This document shows positions 1 to 5,585 of a stretch of 6,815 nucleotides of DNA, piece after piece (positions within the stretch are counted from its first letter, which is position 1; each line of letters begins with the position of its first letter). The position numbers and the translations under genes are program-made. The notes under the pieces are model-generated. The model was not told the origin of the DNA. It made no database searches and saw only the letters and a list, made by a program, of their open reading frames with translations. This DNA is from Geoglobus sp. (GTDB taxonomy: Archaea > Halobacteriota > Archaeoglobi > Archaeoglobales > Archaeoglobaceae): assembly GCA_015523645.1 (NCBI GenBank), contig WAJY01000094.1, positions 1 to 6,815 on the forward strand, given 5' to 3'.

Positions 1-579
1 GTTGTTGCATTGACAGGAGCTTCTGGACAGATATACGGTATAAGACTCCTTGAATATCTCTCAGCCACAGACGTCGAAACCCACCTGATTATATCTCCAT
101 CTGCAAGAGAGAACATAAGGATGGAAACAGACCTCTCTCCTGAGTATGTGGAAAGACTTGCAGATTTTAGCTATGATTACATGGACTTCACAGCCCCGAT
201 TGCAAGTGGAAGCTTCAAGCACGATGGGATGGTTGTTATTCCCTGCTCGATAAAAACATCCTCAGCAATAGCAAACTCGATGAGCTTCAACCTTATAGTC
301 AGGGCAGCAGATGTCACTCTGAAGGAGAGAAGGAGACTTGTCCTTGTTGTCAGGGAAACCCCACTTCATTCTGGTCATCTGAAAATGCTCTCATCCCTAT
401 CTGACTTGGGAGCCGTGATCTTCCCTCCAGTTCCTGCCTTTTACTCAAAGCCGAGATCCATAGACGATATTGTAAACAACACTGTCGGCAGGGTTCTCGA
501 TATCCTAGGAATAGAGAATGACCTCTACAAACCCTGGACTGGCAGGGAAAAAATGTCCAAGAGTGAGGTTAACTTGTAG
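1..579 (+). CDS. ubiX: UbiX-family flavin prenyltransferase (5' end outside window)
   Basis: UbiX joins a dimethylallyl group to reduced FMN, making the prenylated flavin that UbiD-type (de)carboxylases need; it is cytosolic. The frame is open from base 1 (Val-Val-Ala-Leu-Thr...), so the true start lies a few codons to the left and 192 residues are visible, close to the usual ~190. Seen in order: the N-terminal nucleotide-fold motif TGASGQIYGIRLL, the PCSIKTSSAIAN segment (family form P-C-S-x-K-T), the RAADVTLKERRRLVLVVRE block that lines the flavin/phosphate site, and the C-terminal PPVPAFYSKP plus VGRVLDILGIEND signatures. All family hallmarks are intact. No UbiD gene is in the window, so its client enzyme is unknown. 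Its 3' end runs 55 bp into the convergent HAD gene; the residues after ENDLYKPW form a short tail beyond the conserved core. Family assignment is near certain. Confidence 0.96.
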   Translation, partial: VVALTGASGQIYGIRLLEYLSATDVETHLIISPSARENIRMETDLSPEYVERLADFSYDYMDFTAPIASGSFKHDGMVVIPCSIKTSSAIANSMSFNLIVRAADVTLKERRRLVLVVRETPLHSGHLKMLSSLSDLGAVIFPPVPAFYSKPRSIDDIVNNTVGRVLDILGIENDLYKPWTGREKMSKSEVNL

Positions 580-1133
580 TCGGCATCAAGCTCTTCAATC
601 CTGTTTTCCCCTTCAACAACTGCAATATCAATCCCAGCCTTTCTGCAAGCAAGTAGGTCTGAAATGCTGTCTCCAACAAAGAGAACCTCTTCCCTTTCAA
701 CTCCAAGGGATTCAATTGCCAGTTTAATCCCAGCATCTGATGGTTTAAGCAAATCCACATCTTTTCTTCCAACAACAATATAAAAGAATTTGGCAATGCC
801 GTATTCCATCAATGCCCTTCTTAGCAAGTCTCCATTTACATTTGAAACAACAGCTTTCTTTCCATAAATTTTTGGTAGAACCTCATATACCTCTCCCTTT
901 ACCCTCCATTTTTGAAAGGCAAGTAAGTCATACTTGTCATAGATCCTGTCAATGCCATCTCTCAAATTTGGATACTCGCTTGAGATCAGATTGTATATTT
1001 CAGCATAACTCCCATCTGCATGTATTCCATGCTTCCCTAGCATTTCCTTAACTTCTCTAACAGCACTTTCTTTATCCCAAGCGAAGTTTACCAGTGTCCC
1101 TTCAAAATCAAAAATCAGGGCTTTGTATTTCAC
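525..1133 (-). CDS. HAD-superfamily hydrolase (phosphoglycolate phosphatase-like), GTG start
   Basis: This is a 202-residue haloacid dehalogenase-fold protein, probably a small-molecule phosphatase; the substrate cannot be read from sequence. Motif I is DFEGT with nucleophile Asp9, but the usual second Asp (general acid/base) is Glu11. Motif II is VVSNVNGD (Ser97), motif III is LLKPS (Lys130), and motif IV is FVGDSISD (Asp155, Asp159). A helical cap lies between motifs I and II at roughly residues 17-80. The start is GTG at 1133-1131, overlapping the TGA of the upstream molybdoenzyme gene as GTGA. A purine-rich SD, GGAGAGGAG (1145-1137), sits just upstream. This start puts motif I at residue 9, as usual. 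The overlap implies translational coupling in one operon, though the functional link to the oxidoreductase is unknown. The Glu substitution could lower activity or change specificity. Membership of the superfamily is secure; function is only general. Confidence 0.93.
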   Translation of the reverse strand: MKYKALIFDFEGTLVNFAWDKESAVREVKEMLGKHGIHADGSYAEIYNLISSEYPNLRDGIDRIYDKYDLLAFQKWRVKGEVYEVLPKIYGKKAVVSNVNGDLLRRALMEYGIAKFFYIVVGRKDVDLLKPSDAGIKLAIESLGVEREEVLFVGDSISDLLACRKAGIDIAVVEGENRIEELDADYKLTSLLDIFSLPVQGL

Positions 1134-2980
1134 TCTCTCCTCTCCACCAGCTTTTCTTTTTCAACAGCCCTAGCAATTATTCCCTTTAACATGGGACAAC
1201 CTGAAATAGGATCTGCCGGATCATGGGGTGTCAAAACATTGACATTCCCCTCAGACCAGCCATGTGGTATGCTCACAACATTTTTGGCAATGTCCTCTGT
1301 GAATTTTGCCATTATCTTTATACTTCCCCTCTCTGTTTTTATCATCATGTATTCTCCATCCCTTATTCCGTATTTTCTAGCTGTTTCTGGATTTATTTCC
1401 GCATATGGCTCTGAAACAAATTTTCTAAGCCTCTCGACATTTCTCATCTGAGAGTGGGTGTAGTATACATCCCTTGCACCAGTAATTATCAGCACCTCAT
1501 CCTCTTCCCTTGTCTCATGCAGTGGTGAGGGAAGTGGCGGAAGGTTCAGCTCCTCGAGTGTTTTCGAATACAGCTCAACCTTTTTGCTGGGAGTCTTGAA
1601 TCCTCTTTTCAGATACTCAAGATACTTTACCTCTCCACTCCACACTCCTGAAGGATACCTCTCATTTAGGTCATCAAAAGAGTATCCTGTTGGCTCAAGA
1701 ACCCAGTCTATCACTTCTTCCACGCTCTTCCAAGGAAACTGCTCTTTGAAACCCATTCTTCTTGCCAGTTCCAACCAAAATTCAACATCTCCTTTCGACT
1801 CGCCCAATGGCTGAATTACCTTCTTTCTCAGCATCATGTAAGGAATTCCAAATATAACGCTGTAATAATCAACAAGCTCCCATCTTTCAAGGAATGATCC
1901 TGCTGGAAGAAACAGATCTGCATGCTTTGCTGTTTCTGTCATAAACATGTCCATGACAGCAAGAAACTCCACTTCCTTAAGCATCTCAACGGTTTTGTTT
2001 GTGTCGGGCCAAGTCAATACAGGATTTGAGCCTGATACAAATATTCCCCTAATTTTGTATGGGTAGCCTTTGAGGACAGCGTCATAAAGGTACATTCCCT
2101 GTCCCTCACCCAGGTAGGTATTCCATATCTGGTAAAAGAGTGGATGTTCCTTAATTCCTAAAGGTGGATTTTTTAGCAGCTCGGGAAGTCTCAGGTTTCT
2201 GGTATGAACTCTTCCTGCCCTAACAAATCCGCCTTTAACGTCAATGTTGCCTGTTATTGCATGAAGGATGGCTATGCTTCTAGAATTTTGAATTCCTGAT
2301 GGGTTTTGATCCAAGGCATTTACGCCTTGAACTATGCATGCTGGCTTTGTTTTGGCAAAAAGCCTGGCAGAATCAACTATGTCTTCAACATCAATCCACG
2401 TTATTTCAGAAATCTCTTCAAGGGAAAATTTATTCAAATGTCCCTTCAGCTCCTCAAACCCATAGCAGAATTTTGATACAAAATCGGAGTCATATAGCCC
2501 CTCTTCAACAATAACCTTCATAAAACCGAGAGCGAGGTAGATGTCGGTTCCCGGCTTTATTTGCAAGTGTATATCAGCCATCTTTGCAACCTTTGTTTTT
2601 CTGGGATCTATGACAATAAGATAGGCTCCTCTTTTCCTAGATTTCTCGATTCTCCAGGCTAGTGGTGGTTTTGAGGCGTGAGGATTGTGACCCCAGACAA
2701 CAATGCAGTTTGAATTCTCAACATCTGCAACGCTAAATTTGCCTGTTGTAAGTATATATCCGATAATCTGGTGCCTGTAGCACATACTCTCTGGGGAAAA
2801 GCAGTTTGGCGTGCCATACACATCCATAAATCTCCTGATAAATCCAACTGTTGAAGAACCGCCAAGAAGTATTGGCATTCCAATTATTGTTGCAAAGCTT
2901 TCCGGATTCTCATCCCTCATCTCCTTCAGATTCTCAATGAGAACCTCAAACGCAAGATCCCAATCAATTTTCTTCCATCT
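1130..2980 (-). CDS. Molybdopterin oxidoreductase, main catalytic part (downstream of a frameshift; disrupted gene)
   Basis: This is the catalytic body of a DMSO-reductase-superfamily Mo/W bis-MGD enzyme. The frame opens at 2980, directly after an in-frame TGA, and its first residues RWKKIDWDLAF match the family's W-D-x-A segment that follows the Fe-S domain. The first in-frame ATG is at 2920 and gives 596 residues. Seen in order: GTPNCFSPESMCYRHQ, where the second Cys sits where polysulfide/thiosulfate-reductase-like enzymes have the metal ligand; VVWGHNPHASKPP; IDPRKTKVAKMAD with IKPGTD (MGD-binding); VSGSNPVLTWPD; ADLFLPAGSFLERWE; and a C-terminal molydop-binding domain starting near VLIITGARD and ending NVLTPHDPADPISGCP. 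No membrane segment or Tat signal is seen in either part, so a cytoplasmic enzyme is inferred. Joined to the upstream piece (2926-3177) it gives a protein of about 684 residues, a normal length. The substrate is unknown; formate dehydrogenase, acetylene hydratase-like and polysulfide-reductase-like roles cannot be separated. It is followed by the HAD gene with a 4-bp overlap. Confidence 0.9.
   Translation of the reverse strand, partial: RWKKIDWDLAFEVLIENLKEMRDENPESFATIIGMPILLGGSSTVGFIRRFMDVYGTPNCFSPESMCYRHQIIGYILTTGKFSVADVENSNCIVVWGHNPHASKPPLAWRIEKSRKRGAYLIVIDPRKTKVAKMADIHLQIKPGTDIYLALGFMKVIVEEGLYDSDFVSKFCYGFEELKGHLNKFSLEEISEITWIDVEDIVDSARLFAKTKPACIVQGVNALDQNPSGIQNSRSIAILHAITGNIDVKGGFVRAGRVHTRNLRLPELLKNPPLGIKEHPLFYQIWNTYLGEGQGMYLYDAVLKGYPYKIRGIFVSGSNPVLTWPDTNKTVEMLKEVEFLAVMDMFMTETAKHADLFLPAGSFLERWELVDYYSVIFGIPYMMLRKKVIQPLGESKGDVEFWLELARRMGFKEQFPWKSVEEVIDWVLEPTGYSFDDLNERYPSGVWSGEVKYLEYLKRGFKTPSKKVELYSKTLEELNLPPLPSPLHETREEDEVLIITGARDVYYTHSQMRNVERLRKFVSEPYAEINPETARKYGIRDGEYMMIKTERGSIKIMAKFTEDIAKNVVSIPHGWSEGNVNVLTPHDPADPISGCPMLKGIIARAVEKEKLVERRE
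1137..1145 (-). promoter_or_regulatory. Ribosome binding site of the HAD gene
   Basis: On the minus strand this reads GGAGAGGAG and ends three bases before the GTG start. It lies inside the last codons of the molybdoenzyme gene. Together with the GTGA stop/start overlap it decides in favour of the GTG start. Confidence 0.7.
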
Positions 2981-3177
2981 TCATTCAGCATTGGAGTGGT
3001 GATTCTATCCTTTGCATAAACATATTCATGTGTTACACTACCCTTTGGGCAAAGCCTTCCATTGTTTAGCGGGTGTTCCTTCATGCCCTTAACTCTAACA
3101 ACCTTGCCACCTTCAACATAAGCCTCCATCCCACAACTCCAAGCACAAAGCTCGCAAGCAGTCTTCACAACCTTCAT
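2926..3177 (-). CDS. N-terminal [4Fe-4S] segment of the same molybdopterin oxidoreductase, frameshifted
   Basis: This is an 83-codon frame whose first 69 residues are the Fe-S domain of the molybdoenzyme encoded downstream. Cys8, Cys11, Cys15 and Cys43 form the C-x2-C-x3-C-x27-C cluster motif, followed by PKG and the YVYAKDRITTPML segment that precedes the W-D-x-A block in this family. After Arg69 the frame leaves homology: the last 14 residues (KLIG...LRI) look like out-of-frame translation and end at TGA 2928-2926. The ATG at 3177 is favoured because the cluster motif begins eight residues in, the usual spacing for members without a Tat signal. No good SD is seen; a TATA-like box is centred about 28 nt upstream, so the transcript may be leaderless. 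Alone, this piece would carry the cluster ligands but no molybdopterin site, so it would be non-functional unless the frame is restored. Confidence 0.85.
   Translation of the reverse strand: MKVVKTACELCAWSCGMEAYVEGGKVVRVKGMKEHPLNNGRLCPKGSVTHEYVYAKDRITTPMLNEDGRKLIGILRLRFSLRI
2965..2983 (-). other. Frameshift site in the molybdoenzyme gene; probable loss of one 7-bp repeat unit
   Basis: The minus strand here reads GAAGATGGAAGAAAATT. The upstream frame gives E-D-G-R-K-L; the frame used by the rest of the gene gives (stop)-R-W-K-K-I-D-W-D. Both sides look like real family sequence up to this point and they overlap in the bases AGATGGA/GGAAG. If one more copy of AGATGGA is put back in tandem, the frame becomes continuous and reads E-D-G-R-W-K-K-I-D-W-D. 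A single missing A in the AAAA run (2968-2971) would also restore the frame but would drop the Trp. Which of the two happened is inference; the frame break itself is directly visible. Confidence 0.85.
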
Positions 3178-3200
3178 CAGAAGAGTGTATACCTTTACAA

Positions 3201-3210
3201 TAAATAAATT
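3201..3210 (-). promoter_or_regulatory. TATA-like box of the molybdoenzyme-HAD operon
   Basis: The minus strand reads AATTTATTTA, centred about 28 nt before the ATG at 3177. Archaeal TATA boxes are centred about 26-27 nt before the transcription start, which would put that start at or next to the ATG. With no clear SD present, a leaderless or nearly leaderless mRNA is inferred. The 104 bp between this gene and the tRNA hold nothing else I can name except a G-rich stretch at 3258-3268. Confidence 0.5.
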
Positions 3211-3281
3211 TGTGTTAATGTTGAAACTTTAAAGGGCTACAAACCCGGTTTTCTAAGGGTGGGGGGCGAATGAGGTATCAT

Positions 3282-3355
3282 AGCGGGGCGTGGATTTGAA
3301 CCACGGATCTGCGGGTTATGAGCCCGCCGGGATTACCTGGCTACCCCACCCCGCT
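3282..3355 (-). tRNA. Initiator tRNA-Met (CAU)
   Basis: This is a 74-nt gene read on the minus strand. The acceptor arms AGCGGGG and CCCCGCT pair fully, giving the A1-U72 pair typical of archaeal/eukaryotic initiators. The anticodon arm is GCGGG-CTCATAA-CCCGC with anticodon CAT (complement at 3318-3320). Three G-C pairs next to the anticodon loop are the classic initiator mark that favours the ribosomal P site. The T arm is CGTGG-TTCAAAT-CCACG. No intron is present and CCA is not encoded (A follows the final T), so CCA is added after transcription. It is transcribed in the same direction as the molybdoenzyme operon 104 bp downstream but has its own TATA box. No T-run terminator is evident behind it. 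Initiator rather than elongator identity is well supported. Confidence 0.97.
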
Positions 3356-3378
3356 TTGAAAAAATTGTTGCAGGGCTG

Positions 3379-3386
3379 TATTTAAT
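3379..3386 (-). promoter_or_regulatory. TATA box of the initiator tRNA gene
   Basis: The minus strand reads ATTAAATA, centred about 28 nt upstream of the mature 5' end at 3355. This is the spacing expected for an archaeal promoter starting transcription within a few bases of the tRNA. Confidence 0.6.
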
Positions 3387-3396
3387 CTTTGTGATT

Positions 3397-3425
3397 GGAT
3401 TAATCCTTCATCTGTTTGATATCAA
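3397..3425. promoter_or_regulatory. Pair of 10-bp perfect palindromes in the tRNA/DraG spacer
   Basis: GGATTAATCC (3397-3406) and TTGATATCAA (3416-3425) are each perfect 10-bp inverted repeats, with centres 19 bp apart, roughly two helical turns. They lie just upstream of the tRNA TATA box and about 110-140 bp upstream of the DraG-family start. Paired dyads like this may be binding sites for dimeric regulators, but they differ in sequence from one another and could be chance in AT-rich DNA. The remainder of the 3356-3536 spacer shows only TATA-like stretches (for example around 3436-3444). Confidence 0.25.
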
Positions 3426-3505
3426 GCTCTTTCTAGTATTTATACACAGTTTTCTGCATCCCTTTGAAAACTGAAAAATCTAGGCAAAAATTGCATTCAG
3501 GGATC

Positions 3506-3514
3506 AAAAATTAG
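3506..3514 (+). promoter_or_regulatory. Candidate TATA box for the DraG-family gene
   Basis: AAAAATTAG is centred 27 nt before the ATG at 3537. The bases before the ATG (CCACCCTAGAAAGTA) contain no SD, so transcription starting at or near the ATG, giving a leaderless mRNA, is the simplest reading. The TATA match is only moderate. Confidence 0.4.
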
Positions 3515-3536
3515 TTATTACCCACCCTAGAAAGTA

Positions 3537-4445
3537 ATGTTTGTGAGATCAAATTTCAGAGGATGTCTTGTTGGACTTGCGGTTGGTGATGCACTTGGAA
3601 TGCCATTTGAAGGTGTGGAGTATAATCTGATAAAGAACAAAATAGGTGAGGTTACGGAGTTTGTAGATTCTGAGGATGGGCTAAAGGCAGGAGAGTGGAC
3701 AGACGATACCGAACAAGCCATAATACTTGCAGAATCTCTATCAGAGACGCTTTACTTTTCACCTGAAGATTTCTCTGAAAGACTTAGAAATGTTAGGATA
3801 TCCCATAGATACGGACCGACATCCACTAGTGCCATCTCTAAGCTGAAAAAAGGTCTTTCATGGCGGGAGAGTGGAATCGAATCAGATACAGTTGGGTCTG
3901 CTATGAGATCTCCACCAATAGGTCTCCTATACCATCACAACTACAACCTTGTTGAGGATTATGCAGTCATTGCATCTTCAATAACCCATAAGGGTTCAGG
4001 AGCAATTGCAGGGAGTGTTGCTGTGGCTGTTGGTGTTGCATGCATTCTGAACGAGGATGAAAGAATTGTTGAGGAGGTGGTGAGAAGATCGGAAAAATAC
4101 GATCCGCTATTGGCAGAAAAGATTGAATATGCATACCAGATAAGAAAATCAAGGCTTGGCAGGGCTGTAAAGGAGCTTGGGAACACAATAATGGCATACG
4201 ATGCAGTTCCATTAGCATTTTACTGCTTCTTCTCATCCAGATCTTTCGAAAAGGCTGTGGTGAGATCTGCTAGTGCCGGAGGAGACACAGACACAATATC
4301 TGCAATAACTGGAGCTTTGAAAGGAACTGAAACTGGCTTGGAGGGCATTCCAGATAGGTTCAGAAAAATTAAAGACTACGACAGAATAGTTGAGGTAGCT
4401 GACAAACTCTATTCGGCATTTCTAACGATCTCAAAGATCATTTAG
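3537..4445 (+). CDS. ADP-ribosylglycohydrolase (DraG/ARH family)
   Basis: This 302-residue protein is of the family that removes ADP-ribose from modified proteins or small molecules, using two Mg/Mn ions. Seen in order: RGCLVGLAVGDALGMPFEG (residues 8-26), the N-terminal family block; GEWTDDTEQAI with metal ligands Thr55-Asp56-Asp57; VGSAMRSPPIGL (119-130), corresponding to the G-x-x-A-M-R motif; SITHKGSGAIAGSVAVA with His151; and SAGGDTDTISAITGA (246-260) with metal ligands Asp250 and Asp252. Length and motif order are normal and the catalytic residues are present, so activity is expected. The start is the first ATG, nine codons before the conserved block, without an SD. In bacteria DraG reverses ADP-ribosylation of nitrogenase reductase, but no nif genes or ADP-ribosyltransferase lie here, so the target is unknown and the name draG is not justified. 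The stop TAG overlaps the end of the convergent thioredoxin reductase gene by 8 bp. Confidence 0.93.
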   Translation: MFVRSNFRGCLVGLAVGDALGMPFEGVEYNLIKNKIGEVTEFVDSEDGLKAGEWTDDTEQAIILAESLSETLYFSPEDFSERLRNVRISHRYGPTSTSAISKLKKGLSWRESGIESDTVGSAMRSPPIGLLYHHNYNLVEDYAVIASSITHKGSGAIAGSVAVAVGVACILNEDERIVEEVVRRSEKYDPLLAEKIEYAYQIRKSRLGRAVKELGNTIMAYDAVPLAFYCFFSSRSFEKAVVRSASAGGDTDTISAITGALKGTETGLEGIPDRFRKIKDYDRIVEVADKLYSAFLTISKII

Positions 4446-5406
4446 CCCCCATCATTTTGATGTATTCAAACGCCGAGTTTGCAGCAACAGCACCATCACC
4501 GCATGCAGTAACGACCTGCTTTAATGGATTATCACAGCAATCTCCAGCAGCAAAAACACCCTCAATATTTGTCTGCTGCCTCTTATCAACCTTTATGTAT
4601 CCAACTGGATCTTTTTCAACTCCAAGCTCATCTACAATTTCGGTTGCTGGCTTTATGCCTACAGCTATAAAGATGCCATCAACCTCAACCTCGAACTCCC
4701 TGTTTTCAACTCTGTTAAGCAGTACAACCCTTTCCACCTTTTCATCTCCCTCTATTCTAAGCACAATGCTGTTCCATATCACAGGTATCTTTCTTTTGAA
4801 CAGTTCTTCCTGCAAGGCTTTTTCTGCTCTCAGCTCATCCCTCCTGTGGACAAGAGTGACGTCGCATCCTATTTCTTTCAGATATATTGCATCCGTTACT
4901 GCGGTATTGCCACCACCAATCACAATTACCTTCTTGCCTTTGAAAAAGTGACCATCGCAAGTTGCACAGTAGCTCACACCTCTCCCGACAAACTCCTTCT
5001 CTCCTGGAACCCCGAGTTCTCTGTGCTTTCCGCCTGTTGCGATTATGATAGCTTTTGCAAGATATTTTCCATTCTCGGAAATTACCTCAAATCCTTCTTC
5101 AATCCTTCTTATTCTTTCAACGTTTTCAAACTTGTGCACGGCTCCAAACTTAATAGCCTGATTTTTCATTCTATCAAGAAGGGAGAAACCATCTCCCTCA
5201 TAACCCGGAAAATTCTCAATAATCGGGGTTAGAGATAGCTGAGAAGCAGGATCCACGGTTTCGAAGAAGGCAGTTGAAAGTCCATATCTAGCACAATAAA
5301 TCGCAGATGTCAAACCTGCAGGTCCTGCACCTATTATTATTACATCAAAACTCTCCTCTCTCCCCCCACTCAACTCATCGACAATCTCTTCTGCTGCAAC
5401 CTCCAT
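4438..5406 (-). CDS. trxB: Thioredoxin reductase (NADPH/FAD, TrxB-like)
   Basis: This flavoprotein disulfide reductase passes electrons from NAD(P)H through FAD and a redox-active Cys pair to thioredoxin or a similar small thiol protein in the cytosol. With the ATG at 5406 it is 322 residues. Seen: FAD-binding GAGPAG (26-31); ATGG closing the first FAD segment; CATC active site (Cys147, Cys150) in SYCATCDGHFFKGKK; nucleotide-binding GGGNTA (164-169) followed by VHRRDELRA (HRR at 187-189), the arginines typical of NADPH use; and the C-terminal FAD motif GVFAAGD (Asp289). The frame stays open to 5487, but the ATG at 5406 is chosen because a strong SD, GAGGTGA, sits five bases upstream and the extra 27 residues are unlike the family. 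About 20 residues precede the FAD domain, slightly longer than typical. In archaea the true partner or cofactor can differ (for example F420 in some methanogen enzymes), but HRR here argues for NADPH. Confidence 0.95.
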   Translation of the reverse strand: MEVAAEEIVDELSGGREESFDVIIIGAGPAGLTSAIYCARYGLSTAFFETVDPASQLSLTPIIENFPGYEGDGFSLLDRMKNQAIKFGAVHKFENVERIRRIEEGFEVISENGKYLAKAIIIATGGKHRELGVPGEKEFVGRGVSYCATCDGHFFKGKKVIVIGGGNTAVTDAIYLKEIGCDVTLVHRRDELRAEKALQEELFKRKIPVIWNSIVLRIEGDEKVERVVLLNRVENREFEVEVDGIFIAVGIKPATEIVDELGVEKDPVGYIKVDKRQQTNIEGVFAAGDCCDNPLKQVVTACGDGAVAANSAFEYIKMMGAK

Positions 5407-5411
5407 TATAA

Positions 5412-5418
5412 TCACCTC
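5412..5418 (-). promoter_or_regulatory. Ribosome binding site fixing the thioredoxin reductase start
   Basis: The minus strand reads GAGGTGA, a full match to the anti-SD complement, with a five-base gap to the ATG at 5406. It rules against the longer open frame that begins at 5487. Confidence 0.8.
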
Positions 5419-5428
5419 AAGATTGTAA

Positions 5429-5463
5429 GCTTTAAAAGCCAAAAGAAAATGTTGAATTAAAAC
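5429..5463 (-). promoter_or_regulatory. Candidate thioredoxin reductase promoter
   Basis: Two TATA-like boxes are present on the minus strand. GTTTTAATTC (5463-5454) would start transcription near 5432 and give a leader of about 25 nt that includes the SD. GCTTTTAAAGC (5439-5429) is the better-looking box, but it is centred only 27-28 nt from the ATG and would leave the SD out of the transcript. The first is preferred on that logic; neither is certain. Confidence 0.35.
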
Positions 5464-5570
5464 CTTTCCCACTTTCTTTGAAGTCATGTCAAGGGTTTAT
5501 CGTTTTTCACTGAAACACTGAAAAGGAGTTAAGTAGCAGTAACATCCTTTATTTTATAAGCTGTATTAAG

Positions 5571-5577
5571 GGGAGGT
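5571..5577 (+). promoter_or_regulatory. Ribosome binding site of the marker-11-like gene
   Basis: GGGAGGT is followed by an eight-base gap to the ATG at 5586; the next in-frame ATG at 5595 would be 17 bases away. This supports the first ATG. Upstream, TTTATTTTATAA (5548-5559) resembles a TATA box but is too close to leave the SD in the transcript, so the promoter is probably further left (for example the TTAAG stretch near 5529). Confidence 0.75.
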
Positions 5578-5585
5578 AAAGAGAA

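Noticed and set aside
812..1051. Plus-strand open frame opposite the HAD gene
   Set aside because: No recognisable motif and complete overlap with a gene whose catalytic motifs are all visible.
2811..3002. Plus-strand open frame opposite the molybdoenzyme 5' region
   Set aside because: It covers the frameshift region only by chance; it has no motif and no promoter or SD.
3258..3270. G-rich run (GGGTGGGGGG) behind the tRNA as a G-quadruplex or terminator
   Set aside because: Only two G-tracts are close together, with no third and fourth at suitable spacing, and no hairpin followed by a T-run was found on the tRNA strand.
3420..3536. Possible small RNA gene (box C/D type) in the spacer, suggested by a TATA-like TATTTATA and a CTGA at 3471
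   Set aside because: No C box (RTGATGA) at a fitting distance and no paired C'/D' boxes on either strand.
3537..4445. Reading the ADP-ribosylglycohydrolase as evidence for nitrogenase regulation
   Set aside because: No nif gene or DraT partner is in the window, and the family is widespread in organisms that do not fix nitrogen.
4457..4951. 164-codon open frame on the plus strand, antisense to the thioredoxin reductase gene
   Set aside because: Ser/Thr/Pro-rich composition with no motif, lying entirely opposite a well-supported gene; it is a shadow of that gene's codon usage.
5407..5487. N-terminal extension of thioredoxin reductase to an ATG at 5487
   Set aside because: The added 27 residues do not resemble the family, would span the probable promoter, and lack an SD, while the ATG at 5406 has a strong one.
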